Source: Paraphoma chrysanthemicola (Eukaryota; Ascomycota; Dothideomycetes; Pleosporales; Phaeosphaeriaceae). From it: a DNA stretch of 64,000 nt. Where the stretch lies: NCBI GenBank assembly GCA_020744225.1, contig JAGMWG010000020.1, forward strand, positions 806,001 through 870,000. Reading direction: 5' to 3'. Positions 44,444 to 55,592 of the stretch are shown here, one piece after another. Under the pieces are notes generated by a model. That model had not been told where the DNA came from, did not search any database, and worked only from the letters and a program-made list of their open reading frames with translations. Numbering within the stretch: position 1 is the first letter of the stretch; each line of letters starts with the position of its first letter. Made by a program: the position numbers and the translations under genes.

Positions 44444-47400
44444 CTATACAATCGATACCGATACCAGTTCCAAAGTCCTCCAACTGTCGAACACAATGTC
44501 TTCTTCCCAGGTTTGTTGACCCGAACGCTCGATGTTACACAAGCCTACACGTCGAAACTCATTTTCGTTAGTTGTTGGTCTCAGGCACAAGCCGACTATG
44601 ACCTCATCCCAGAAGGCAATTGGCAGGCACCACACCTTTTCGTCGGGTGAGTCGAAATCGTCTTTGATCCAAAAGTGCTGTCGGTCCTGGATCGAGACGG
44701 GAGTTCTCTGATGCGATTCTTGCTGGACTTTCAACGCTTCCAGGTTCTGGAGACTGGCCATGAGGTCGTTGCCAATCAAATTCGATGGCCCGCTGTCGCG
44801 TGAGAGGGCTTCTAATTTTGCAGCGCTTGATCGCTTTTGATGCTTATCATGAAGATTATTGTTTAAGTAGCCCAGCCATTCTTTTGGTGCAGCTCCGTCC
44901 ACGATGTTGTACGGCATGATCCACTGCTCAGGAGGGCTTTCAGACAACTGGTAGTCGTCTTGTTCAGCACTCAGTGGGTGTGTGACTAGAGAATCGGGGA
45001 GCTGCTCGTCCTCAGGAATGATCTTGACGAAGTTCCTAGCCACATTGGCAGCAGTTTCTACGCTTCCATTGATGACTGCTTTCATCTTCCTGAGTCTTCC
45101 TCGCACTTCTATAGTCCCTTGGATTCTCTTCTGCGTGAAGATGTCGTCAACACGATATGATAGGTCATTCACACTTTCGATCGGAGGCCGGGATGTTTTC
45201 GCGGCAGCCCGCATGTGTTCGTCCCACCTCCCATACGTTATTTGCCTTGCTCCACTGAGACAAGATGCCCAGCACCAAGATGGGAACATGTCATCATCGT
45301 AAGATGTCTTGTTCTCAGCTTCCCCTGCGTCTCCCGCTAACGGATTGAGAAGCGATCGCGTGCCGGTGGTATGAGGTGAATCCGCATCCTCGTCGGCTGC
45401 CATGTCCTCAACACTCCAAAGCAAGCTCCGACAAAAGTGTCTGCCTTTCCAGAGGCCGGCCAGGAACTCGCAGTCCACCACCCTCCCAACAACTGATGCC
45501 ATGCCTGCAAGCGCAACCAGACGATCACGTTCCTTCGTGATCTGGCGTCGCGTGTACCTCACAACCTCCCACTCCCACGTAGTCAGTATCGCATCGAGCT
45601 CGGCCTCATTCTCGATGCGAGTAACGCCATCCATAGTTGCGTCTCGAAGTTTTACGGATGTCACCAAAGGTGACCAACTACGACGTCCTCCAGGGCGTGC
45701 CTCGGATGCGTCAACGCACCGACACTCCCAATACAGCTCATCAGAGAAGTAGAGGATGCGCGGAGATATGAACTGTTCTTGCGTACACCAGGCTCTTTGA
45801 TCGATTGGACCATGGTTACGCTTTGCGAATTCAGGAAAAGCATAAAGGTCGTCTCGTGGGACATTTGGATCACGCGGCGGATGAAGAGTTGCGCCCTAAA
45901 AGTCCCTCGAGAGATCATGCCCGTCTTCGCCTGGTTCGAGCACAAGTTTCCGATGGCGTATTGAAGGTTCGTCTGGGATTTTCACTGGCCAAACCCTGTT
46001 TCTCGATCTTGGCTGAAAACATCCCTTCGTGGTATCGTCTGCGGCTGCCGCAACAATCGTTAAGATTGCATTCTGATAGATTGATGCCATTAGTTTTGAC
46101 TCGTGTGCCCAATCGTTTAAGTCGTCTTGGACGATGCACAAAGCATCAATCCATATGTATCGTATTGATAGCTGCCGAGCTATGAGAATAGCGTCTCTGA
46201 GTGTTTTGGGCAGTTCATCCAGCGGAATACTTTCCTGATGCTTAGCTAGTGTAGCTTTGGTTGTACGTAGAAATGGATGCTTTCCCCAGCAATAGCTTAA
46301 TGAGCAGTAGATTCCCGGCCTAGCGCCAGTTTGAAGTAGCTTGGGCTCTTGGTGGCTTGAGCCGACATCAATGACCCGGGTAGGAAGACTAGGGGGCGAG
46401 GTGACGCTCGCAGAACACTTTCGATGATCGGTCAGGCAATGAAGAAGCCAGGCACGGGCAAGTGCTATAGCCCCTTCGCTTTCAGTACCAATGTCACGGC
46501 ATCCTTGGAGCTTGTTCAGAATTTGCGCGAGATGGCCTGCTTCGTGTGAGTATCCTGTGTCAAAGATACAAGCCACGCTTGTCAATTATGGAAATACACA
46601 CCAGAAGGATAGCCAACCGAGATGGGCCGCTTCTGATCTAAGTCATAACCCCAGTATCCTTCGTGTGCAAACCTCAAGTTTAATGCCTGTTTCGTGTTTC
46701 CTTCGTTGTTTGTCTTCCGACGCCACCAGAGCTGCTCGTCGGAGATGATTCGGCATATCGGACACGTTCTGAGCGTGACTGGAGTTATATCTAACGCTGG
46801 ATCTGGGAGTTCGGCTGATGTTAGATGGTAGCAGTATCGACAGATTGTGTCTCGGGATGCCATGTTTGCTGGTACAGGCCTGTCCAACCACGTGCTCAGA
46901 CTTTTTCGCAGATCCCCGACAATGGTATCATAAGGCAGGTTAGGTCCCTCGAAAGCATCCGCTTTCCAGTTTGCTTCGACCCAAGAGTCGTGGTGTTCGA
47001 GTGAGGCAAACCCGGGCGTTCCTCCGTATGTTGAGAGCAGCTTGATTGTTCCAGAATCGTGATTGGAGAGAGCGCTTTCTAGACATCGGGCATCTGGTAG
47101 TGCACCATGTTTCAGAAGTAATTTCACCATTTCGAAATCCATCCGACGAATGGCGATCTGAAGCGCTGTCACTTCGCCACCAAAGGATGAGTCCCGCATG
47201 GCCTCTCGGTTCAGTTCAATACCGTGCTCGACCAGTACGACGGCGATATCACTCTTACTCGCCCATAGAGACTCGTGTAACGCAGTGGCTCCGTCCAAAC
47301 TTTCGGCATTGGGGTCAGCACCGCTACTCAAAAGCAACTTCACAGTTCTGGCACTTCCATGTCGCACGGCTTCACGCAATGGTGAGCTGCATCGATCTGC

Positions 47401-47666
47401 CGCGACTCTAATCCATACGTCTCTTCCCCTGATATTCAAGAGACGTTCCTCTTGGAAGCAGGGCCATTGTAAGTTGAGATTCAGCCCTTCGTCAATCAGT
47501 CTTTTCACATCGGCATGACGGTCGAGTGGAAAAGCTTTCCCAAACGTGTGCCACTGTAGGAGCTCTGCATCGCTCCAAGCTTGGGGATCGGCACTTTGAA
47601 AATTTTAGAGTGTTTCTTGCATAAATCTTCGAGAATTACCGTACACTGGTATAGCGTTATCGGCAT
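44444..47666 (-). CDS. ankyrin-repeat HET-domain protein with one in-frame TAG
   Basis: Ankyrin repeats come first (SSPLREAVRHGSARTVKLLL, GADPNAESLDGATALHESL), then a CRYC...CPIC Cys pair region, then HET (SLSYCWGKHPF, YIWIDALCIVQDD, IYQNAILTIVAAAA) and RAWCTQEQFISPRIL. Confident pieces: 47553..46602, intron 47 nt, then 46554 down to 44444 in a single frame except for TAG at 45896-45898. A 48-nt intron (45943..45896, weak GTGCTC donor, CTTTTAG acceptor) would remove it exactly; otherwise it is a nonsense mutation. The 5' end is uncertain: a first exon from ATG 47666 with a 41-nt intron is phase-correct and would make 1028 aa. Role: incompatibility-type cell death; partner unknown. Confidence 0.72.
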
Positions 47667-48376
47667 TTACCATTTCTTGCTTATTTGGGTTATCATGCCG
47701 TTGTCAAGTTCAACACAGTCTGAATCGATTAGTCTAATGAAATAAATTAGCGCTAGTAATGTTTAGACAGCGACGTGCGCTGAGGGCAACGCTGGTGGTG
47801 AAGTGGAACGCAACTTGACAAGACGTTGGCGGGGTAAGGGCCAGCGCGTCGACTCTAGCGACTTGCAAACGGGAATCTCAGCACATCGAAAATGGTTGTA
47901 TAGTGTCAAGCGCAATTCTAGCCTGTCTACTTATGGAGAAGCTCACGAAGGACACGAAGGATAGGGAGAAAGCGAGAGGGCTAGTGATGGGCAAATTGGA
48001 AGGCTGGGGGCTAGTGATGCAATGGAGCCTTTGGACTTTATAAGACAGAGCTGCGCAATTCCGACAGCCTTCGAGCAGGTGAATTCAGTGTTCTGCTTGG
48101 ACGATGCGTCAGATCAGTTCTCGCTACGTTTTGATGAAACTTGTACCATAGACTGCGAAATCCGTAGTATCCATGAGCATCTTTTGCGCGCGGATGTCAG
48201 ATGGATTGGCATGTGCCGTTTGCGGCGTGGGAGGGCGGCGTCGAGAACGAAGCTAGTAGGCTTGGCACTGCCGCACCCGCTTCCCGCTGTGGCTGTCGAC
48301 TCCATCAACCGGTGCGCTCTTTCACCGACCCTCCGACTTGACATTGCAAGGTTGAGACATCGTCGGCATATTTACC
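47667..48376. other. divergent promoter region
   Basis: Lies between the ankyrin-HET gene and a Zn2Cys6 regulator. A 185-codon plus frame from 48022 overlaps the regulator's start in another frame and reads as low-complexity Arg-rich sequence, so it is not called. Confidence 0.45.
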
Positions 48377-51202
48377 ATGGCCGACAAGTCGCTAGAATCA
48401 ATCGATCCGTCGCTCCTTCCGCCGCGCACACAGGCGTATACTGGCGCATCGCACAATGGCGGCCATCCATACTACCTGTCAACGCCGACATATCAGCAGC
48501 CTCCGCAGCAGTCGGCCGTTCCACTCGACCCTGCACTGGGAGGGCAGACGTCACCAATCGGCCGCGAAGAGTCGCATGAAGAGGACGACCAGGACGATGA
48601 CGGGGACCACGATGGGTATGGCCAGCCACAATCGCGCGAGCTGTGCAGGAATACTTAGCCATGATGAATGTGCTGACATCTTGCTAGTGCCCACGCAACA
48701 CCTGGTTCGGCCAAGTCGCCGGGCGACATCAAACGGCCTCGCGCATGCGACTCATGCCGTGGACTGAAGGTGCGCTGCGATCAAGAGCGACCCGATGTGT
48801 CATGTAAGCGATGCGCAAAGGCCGGACGCCCTTGTGTTACGACTCCGCCCACGCGCAAGCGACAGAAGAAGGCCGACAGCCGTGTCGCCGAGCTCGAGCG
48901 CAAGATCGATGCCTTGACGGCAACGCTCCATGCGCAAAAGTCGGGAGCACCCGAGATCCGGCACCATGGAGGCCTACCACAACATGAGAGCAACAACCCC
49001 GGCCTGTCCATGGCTGAGGGCGCATTCCGAATGGGCACACTGAGCCATGATTGGGGCACCGCACCTCAGAATCGATATCTTGACGTGCCACCTGGGTACG
49101 GTCCAGCACAGACGTTCCAGCAAGGTCCAGATCCTAAGCGGCGGAAGCTGGACAGCAACAGCCATGCGGTAAGCTTTTCTGGCTGCATTCCTATCCCGGC
49201 TGACCGTCTTAGACTATACCCGAGGATATGGATGCCATCCATCGCGATTTGGCGGAGCATCCCGAGATGAAGCGCAACGAAACGAGCCGCATACAATCCG
49301 ACCACTCCCATATCGGTCCCTTGATCGATAAACTCATGACTCCAGAAGTGGCAGAGCGCGTCTTTATGCGCTACGTCAACGAGATATGTCCGCATTTTCC
49401 TGGCGTCCCATTTGCAGCAGGAACTACGGCTCGAGAGATTCGCGAAAAGAAGCCGTTGCTGTTCCTATCCATACTAGCGGGATCATCGCACGGAAGCGCC
49501 GAGCAGCTGGTCTCGCAAGATGTGCAACGCGAGTTGACCAAGTTGCTCAAGGACCAGCTCGCCGACATCATCTGGCGCAATGGAGAAAAGTCTCTCGAAA
49601 TAGTGCAAGCACTTCAAGTCGCGGTCCTTTGGTACCGTCCGCCGCTACACTTCGAGCAGCACAACTTTTATATGATGGTCAATTGCGCTGCTGTCATGGC
49701 TCTTGATCTGGGTCTCGGTCGAAAAGCCACACCGAACGTCATGAAGCTGTCCATCGGACCTTTTCGGAGGTACCACCCAAATTCGAGCAGTATAGAGGCA
49801 CGAAGGACCTTTTTACTTTGCTACTATTTGTGTATGAGCATCACCATGGTGTTGCGGCGGCCGATCTTACTGAGATGGACGAAGTATATGGAAGAAAGTG
49901 TGAACATATTGGAAACATCACCTGATGCGCTCGCGTCAGACAAGCTACTGTGTCAACACGTGAAGATGGCACATATTGGGGAGAACAGTAAGTCGTATTT
50001 TGGTCGGACGAAAAGATCCATGAGCACTGATTCTGTGTCTAGTCTCTGTTCAATTTTGCATGGACGATCCGTCCGTTGAAGTTTCGATTGCGGAGCCAAA
50101 GGTGATCTATGCGCTCAAAATCTTCGAGAACGATCTCCAACAATCGCGGGAGGAGAATGCCAAGATGGGCGAGGTCGACCGTGAGTTCAATTGCATGGTG
50201 CATGTGGACTACGCTAACGTGGATTCAGCAACATTGCGCTTAGCTGAGCATGTCACAAATTTGTACCTCCATGAGATCGCTCTACATCAAAACCACGGTT
50301 CAGCAGATCTGCAACCCCCATTTACGCAGGAGAGCATATCGACAGGGTTGAAGAAAGATGTTCCAGTTGGCCCGGCACATATCGGTGCACTTGGTGAGTG
50401 TCTGACTGCCACGCATGGCATCTTGGACACGATCTTGAGCATCCCCCTAGATGTACTGTTGACATTACCCGTCATCTTCTGTAAGTTATGCTCATGACAT
50501 AAGGTGATCAAAGCTGACCACCGATTAGGTGTTCGAGCTATTTACGCCATCGTGTGCTTGATGAAGATGTGGGTATCAGTTACTAGCTCTGGCGAGGTCA
50601 GCAGCATTATCAAAAAGGAGGATCTTCAAATTGAGTCATACACCGAACAACTCGTGGCCATGTTCAACGCCATCGTGTCGCGCGATGCCCAGTCTCCACA
50701 TGGTAAGTTTTACTTCGTGGCAAAACGGCTACAAGAACGCTTTGCGCAGATCAAAGAAGGCGCATCGAAGGCAGATGGCGAGCCCGAGTATGATGCGCGA
50801 CAGCAACCAAACGACACCCCTAGCCGACCCTCCCGACAGTCATCGACAAGCCAAACACCGCTGCACTTATTATCTGAAGTTGCCATGGGAAGTAGTAACA
50901 CTGGCACGCCGCAACAACAAACTCAATCTCAAGCTCGTTCTCAGCAACAGGCGCAAGCTGCGTTGCAAGCTGCACACACACAACAGCCGATGCCGCAAAG
51001 CTGGTACCCTGGTGTGGCCACGGCCCCGCTAGACATGAGTGGCTTATCGCAGGCCAACTTTGACCCCAATTTCGATTTCACTCAGTTCGACCTGGGCACC
51101 GGCTCAGATGCGGATCTTTCGGCTCTCTTCATTCCAGATGCGGCCTTGTGGTCTTATCCAGTGATAACAGATCCAAATTTGCCAAACTATAACGGGTTCT
51201 AG
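48377..51202 (+). CDS. Zn2Cys6 transcription factor, Leu3/War1-like
   Basis: Five exons: 48377..48615, 48688..49168, 49213..49987, 50043..50480 and 50529..51202, encoding 868 aa. Introns are 72, 44, 55 and 48 nt with good donors (GTATGG, GTAAGC, GTAAGT, GTAAGT) and CTGAC-type branch sites. The cluster CDSCRGLKVRC...C-x2-C-x6-C occupies about residues 100-129, followed by a basic stretch and a coiled-coil candidate (AELERKIDALTATLHAQ). The fungal TF domain shows FPGVPFAAG, EIVQALQVAVLWY, NCAAVMALDLGLGRK and RRTFLLCYYLC. The tail is Gln-rich and ends DPNLPNYNGF. The layout with C-x8-C spacing resembles Leu3/War1 regulators of amino-acid or weak-acid responses; the assignment is tentative. Confidence 0.9.
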
Positions 51203-52230
51203 GCAGCGAGAGCCTGGCTGTCTTCTTTGCAGGTTCGCAACCCAAAGAAGAGGGATTAACGCATGCGAAATGTTTACTGCACTAGTTCACAGGCATTCAG
51301 CTTTGGACAGAGCACCATTGTTACGTGTCACATGTTACATCTATTAGACGGATCAGATAGGTCTCATCACCCCAGTAACGTTTTTGTGCTAGAATGGCTA
51401 TCTTGATACGAAAGTAAATGTCAAATTAGTGTATTTTAAAGACAACGTTGAACATAATTGATTTCATGTCTGTGAATTTGTTCACCAGAGCGTGAAAGCG
51501 CACTGGAGTCGGAGGCGGAGCTCATGAACTCGATAAGGCTTGCACGCTAGTTCCGAGGCCCGCTACTACACAGAAAACGTCAATAGACATATGAGATGCA
51601 GCCAGAAAAGCAGTAGGCGACCACAATCAAGCTGATCGTGGTATATGTGGTAGTAGTAACCACGGCTAACAAAAGCGCGAGGGTTAGTCATCGCAGGGGA
51701 ACCAACCGGAGCCAGAGACTGGGGAAGCCATGTCGTCATATCGGACTTTTGGAGATAAGCTCACCCACCACATCAAAACTCATCTCACCAGTGATACCAG
51801 ACGCTAGAATAACGATGCATTCATTGGTTTTGTGGCTGCATGATGTACCCAAAAGGAAGTTTGAAAGCGATCACCTTGTACAGCTCCATGGACCGAGAAC
51901 CGGCATCCGCTCTACGTTGACGGCGTTAAGGAAAGCAACTCCACCTGGCTGAATTCTTAAGGCGCCCTATGTTCAGATGTGGATCCAGAACACGCAACTT
52001 CGCTTTATGGAGAAAACGCTCGGAGCTAAGCAACAGCAGTATGTCGCAACGAAGTGTATTTAAAGACTCGAAAGTCTACTTCAATGCCTCGATTAGACTC
52101 TGTTCAAGATTACACGACACGATATTTACTCTATCATAAACATCAATCACCAGAAACAGTACCTGCTGTTCATTCCTTTCAGTCTGCGCATCGATAACTA
52201 CCTGACTCACTCCACCTCAAACCACCAAAT
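51203..52230. other. intergenic
   Basis: No supported gene. Contains the 3' flank of the regulator and the promoter of the short-chain dehydrogenase, including a TATTTAAA box listed separately. Confidence 0.45.
52057..52064 (+). promoter_or_regulatory. TATA-like box of the SDR gene
   Basis: TATTTAAA lies 174 bp upstream of the SDR start codon, a plausible position given a leader of about 100 nt. Supported by position only. Confidence 0.35.
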
Positions 52231-52986
52231 ATGGCATCAGCACTTCCCCTCGCAGGCAAAGTCGCCCTCATCACAGGCGCATCCAAAGGCATCGGCGCCG
52301 CCACCGCCCTCCACCTCTCCACCCTCGGCGCCAAAGTCGTAATAAACTACTCCTCCGACCCAACTCCTGCCGCCGCCCTCGTCCAAAAAATCGGCCCAGA
52401 AAACGCCCTCGCCATCAAAGCCAATGCAGCCTCCATCCCGGAGATCGCCCGCCTCGTCCAAGAAACCGTCGCCTGGGTGGGGAAAATCGATATCCTGATT
52501 CCCAACGCAGGTATCTCGCTCATGCGCACCGTCGAATCAACTACCGAAGAAGATTTTACGAAAACGTACGACCTTAATGTTAAGGGACCGTACTTTTTGG
52601 TCCAGAAAGCGCTCCCGCATATGCCTTCTGGAAGCCACATCATCCTGCTCTCCACATCTCTCTGCGCGGTGTCGACAATTACGCCAAATTACCTCTTATA
52701 TGCCTCCTCGAAAGGCGCGATTGAGCAAATGACGCGCGTCCTGGCGAAAGATCTTGGACAAAGAGGGATCAATGTGAATGCCGTGGCACCGGGGCCGACG
52801 GGTACGGATTTGTTCTTTGAGGGAAAGAAGCAGGAGACGATTGATTTGATTGCGAGTTGGAATCCGTTTAAACGGTTGGGGAAGCCGGAGGAGATTGCGG
52901 AGGCGGTGGCGTGGTTGGCGGGTGATGGCGGTAGGTGGGTAAATGGGCAGATTTTGAGGGTGAATGGGGGGATGACGGTTGGGTAA
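52231..52986 (+). CDS. classical short-chain dehydrogenase/reductase
   Basis: Intron-free, 251 aa, the normal length of classical SDRs. The Rossmann motif TGASKGIG is at 15-22, NAG at 92-94, catalytic Ser near 141-143 (LLSTSLC), and Tyr157/Lys161 in YASSK. PGPTGTDLF and the closing VNGGMTVG are standard. It should reduce a carbonyl or oxidise an alcohol with NAD(P)H. The absence of a basic residue pair after the dinucleotide loop does not settle cofactor choice. It resembles 3-oxoacyl-ACP reductase-like and versicolorin-reductase-like enzymes; the substrate is unknown. No biosynthetic core enzyme lies nearby, so a secondary-metabolite role is not indicated. The 5' half has strikingly C-rich codon use compared with its 3' half. 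Confidence 0.9.
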   Translation: MASALPLAGKVALITGASKGIGAATALHLSTLGAKVVINYSSDPTPAAALVQKIGPENALAIKANAASIPEIARLVQETVAWVGKIDILIPNAGISLMRTVESTTEEDFTKTYDLNVKGPYFLVQKALPHMPSGSHIILLSTSLCAVSTITPNYLLYASSKGAIEQMTRVLAKDLGQRGINVNAVAPGPTGTDLFFEGKKQETIDLIASWNPFKRLGKPEEIAEAVAWLAGDGGRWVNGQILRVNGGMTVG

Positions 52987-54154
52987 GGGTGGACTTGGGG
53001 ATGGGGTCGAAGGTTTCTTTGAAGAGGTTCGAGGATGTGTGTCTTGGTTTGATATCGAGTATTAGCACAATGAGCTGAAGAGATTGTGCTTCATCATGGT
53101 GTTGAAGCTTCCACTGAGCTTTTGGTTGTCTCAAGAGCGTGCGCTGGAGTTGTAAATAGACTCAATAGTCAGCCCAAGATCGATAGCTCGTGTCGGTTCT
53201 CGAAGTCGACTCATCCCAAATCATATTGGAGCGCGACATCTACAGTACGACCCACGATGCGCAGTTATATCCATCTCTTGCTCCGCCTGCTACACAGCAG
53301 TCCATCTTCGATAAGTCTCTATGGGTGCAATCGACATGGTGCAAAGCGCACACAATTTACAGTTCAGACACGGTAGCATCAACGTACCGTACCTTTGATA
53401 GTATGATCGTTACCTCAACTGGGATCAGCCACCACAGTGGACGTTCAACATACAATGGAGGAACTTCACGCCGATCTCAAAAGCGGTGCAGTGGACGTGC
53501 TATTTTGTAAGCAGAGTATTACCAGGTATGAAGGCGCAATATGTATAGTACACACCTAATGTAAAGAGTGATCCAGATTTGAATATGGAAAAGGAGAAGG
53601 GTATGGTGAACTAATGCGAGAGGTAGTGACGATTATTGGAAGATTGTTACGAGTAGACATATGACCGAGCACGTTCATCACGCTACTTATGCTAAAAGCA
53701 TTCTTATAGCGACAATTTTACCCACAATGTGTATTTCTCGCGTATAGCTGATAAGAGACTGACTTTTGGCGCCTCTCACTGCATGAATAGCTAGTGACAC
53801 CTCTATATTCCCCTCTGCACCTACCTTTGCACAGGGCTAGCTTTAGAATTGTTCCGCTCCTCCTGTGAGCGTAGAGGAAACTGCATTTATGTCGAGTCGA
53901 ATTTGAGATTAGAAGTAAAGTCTTTAGCAACTGCTGATCTTTTTCGCTAAATCAAGTTGGAGTTGGTATTAGGCGACCCAATATACAACCGGGCGTAAAG
54001 CGGGGTTAATCGTACGACCGCACTGCGCCCGTTGCAATTCTTTCCACTCAGCGAAAACAAAGATACATCGCTCCACTAGAAAGGGCAAGCATCACTTAAG
54101 ATATTCTTTGACTTGGCTTCACGACCGGGCCGCGTCAAATTCAACTCGACAGCG
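52987..54154. other. intergenic
   Basis: No firm gene. A 106-codon plus frame at 53190-53510 reads rather protein-like (SQIILERDIYSTTHD) but has no family or splice support; it may be a relic. The rest is AT-rich flank. Confidence 0.4.
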
Positions 54155-55153
54155 ATGGCAAACTTACCCACGCTCCTCTTCATTCCTGGCGCCTGGCACA
54201 AGCCTACATGCTACGATAAGACAATTGGTATCCTGGAACAGAAGTATCGCTTCAAATGTGTAAAAGTTACACTGCCCTCAACTAAAGGCGACCCGGAAGC
54301 GACTTTCAAAGACGACCTTGATGCTGCGCGCGCCGTGTTGACCAGCGAAACAAGCGCAGGGCGAGATGTAGTCGTTATTGCGCATTCGTATGGTGGTATG
54401 ATTGGTAGCAGCTCGATCAAAGGCTTCACACGGACTCCTGGCGCGAAGGAAGATACAGCAACCGCAACATCAACATCAAGCTCAATCCAGCCAATCTCAC
54501 GACGTCATCCTACCCCGACCGGCCACGTGATCGGTTTAGTCCTCATCACCTCTGGCTTCACGCTAACTGGAATGGCTTTGATGGACGTTTTCTTTGGCAT
54601 ACCGCCTCCATTCATGCGCAAGAACGAAGCCACCGGCTTCTCAGAACTCGTGACGCCTCCACGAAAGGTTTTCTACCATGACCTCCCAGCCGAAGAAGCA
54701 GAAGAAGCGATCTCACGGCTCGCGCCGCAGAGTTCGAAAGCGATGTTTGAGGGCGGCGAACATGCGTATTCCGGCTGGAAAGACGTGCCATCGTGGTATA
54801 TAGGCGCGAATGAGGACGGGAGTTTTCCAGTCGTGGCACAACGGGTGAATGTAGGTATGGCGAGGAGTATGGGTGCGAGCGTGGAGCATAGGGAGTTGAG
54901 GACTAGTCATTCGCCGTTCTTGAGTCAGCCGGAAGAAGTGGTGCAGATTTTGGTAGAGGCTGTAGGAGCTTTCATTGGCGACAAGGTCAAACTGGAGACC
55001 GAGAATGGAAGTCTTAAGGCGATCACCGTGCCAGAGTTGAGCCTTTTATCACCGTACACGTGGTTCAGGTTCGGTGTTCCGCTGGCGCTTGGTCATGTGC
55101 TTGGAAGGGGTATTATAATGTTTGGCTGGTTGAGGAGTTTGTGGCATGCTTGA
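54155..55153 (+). CDS. alpha/beta-hydrolase fold protein
   Basis: 332 aa from the ATG at 54155; the frame is open upstream to 54113 without an ATG. LLFIPGAWHKPTCY at the start gives the oxyanion region, AHSYGG at 76-81 the nucleophile elbow (Ser78), and TSHSPFLS near residue 268 the catalytic His. A Thr/Ser-rich insertion of about 35 residues (ATSTSSSIQPISRR) follows the elbow, and the C-terminal 40 residues add a hydrophobic, possibly membrane-associated segment (FGVPLALGHVLGRG). Intron-free. Similar proteins are esterases or hydrolases of small substrates; none can be named. Confidence 0.85.
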   Translation: MANLPTLLFIPGAWHKPTCYDKTIGILEQKYRFKCVKVTLPSTKGDPEATFKDDLDAARAVLTSETSAGRDVVVIAHSYGGMIGSSSIKGFTRTPGAKEDTATATSTSSSIQPISRRHPTPTGHVIGLVLITSGFTLTGMALMDVFFGIPPPFMRKNEATGFSELVTPPRKVFYHDLPAEEAEEAISRLAPQSSKAMFEGGEHAYSGWKDVPSWYIGANEDGSFPVVAQRVNVGMARSMGASVEHRELRTSHSPFLSQPEEVVQILVEAVGAFIGDKVKLETENGSLKAITVPELSLLSPYTWFRFGVPLALGHVLGRGIIMFGWLRSLWHA

Positions 55154-55592
55154 AGGAATCCACCCAAAGTTGTGAATTTGCATTCACGTCTTTTTGGTGA
55201 CTGGGTAGATGAATTGACTGCTCGAACCGTCTTTGTGAGATGTGGCTGTGAAAGTCTGCCATATACCATAGAAATGGGGCAGCTTCCGCATCGGCTGGCA
55301 TTGTCCTAAAAGCCTTCCAACTTAAAAAGAAGGTACAACTTCGCCGCATCAGATCATGCGCCCATGATCATATATGGGCGTCCGCGCGATCTCCACATTT
55401 GTTGGTATAGACTTTCTCATCTCTCGATCATCCTAGTATACGCCATGGTTATTTATGTGGCTACTGAACATCATTATGTTTCCATCATTTGATCTGAGCT
55501 ACTTCTGTTTATAGCTTTTCGTCGGCTTTGTGCTGAGGCCGCTATGGTAGGTTTTCTCGAACCAGACTGCAAAATCATTTTTAATCTTTAGC
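55154..55592. other. intergenic (convergent 3' ends)
   Basis: Between the hydrolase and the C2H2/DUF6590 gene. A small dyad, CGCCCAT...ATGGGCG (55359-55380), is present. No gene was seen. Confidence 0.4.

Noticed and set aside
48022..48579. 185-codon plus frame overlapping the second Zn2Cys6 gene
   Set aside because: Arg-rich low-complexity shadow of the real first exon in another frame.
53190..53510. 106-codon plus frame that reads somewhat protein-like
   Set aside because: No homologue recognised, no splice or promoter context; kept only as a note in the gap.
52231..55153. SDR plus hydrolase plus nearby Zn2Cys6 factor as a secondary-metabolite cluster
   Set aside because: No PKS, NRPS, terpene or DMATS core enzyme in the window.
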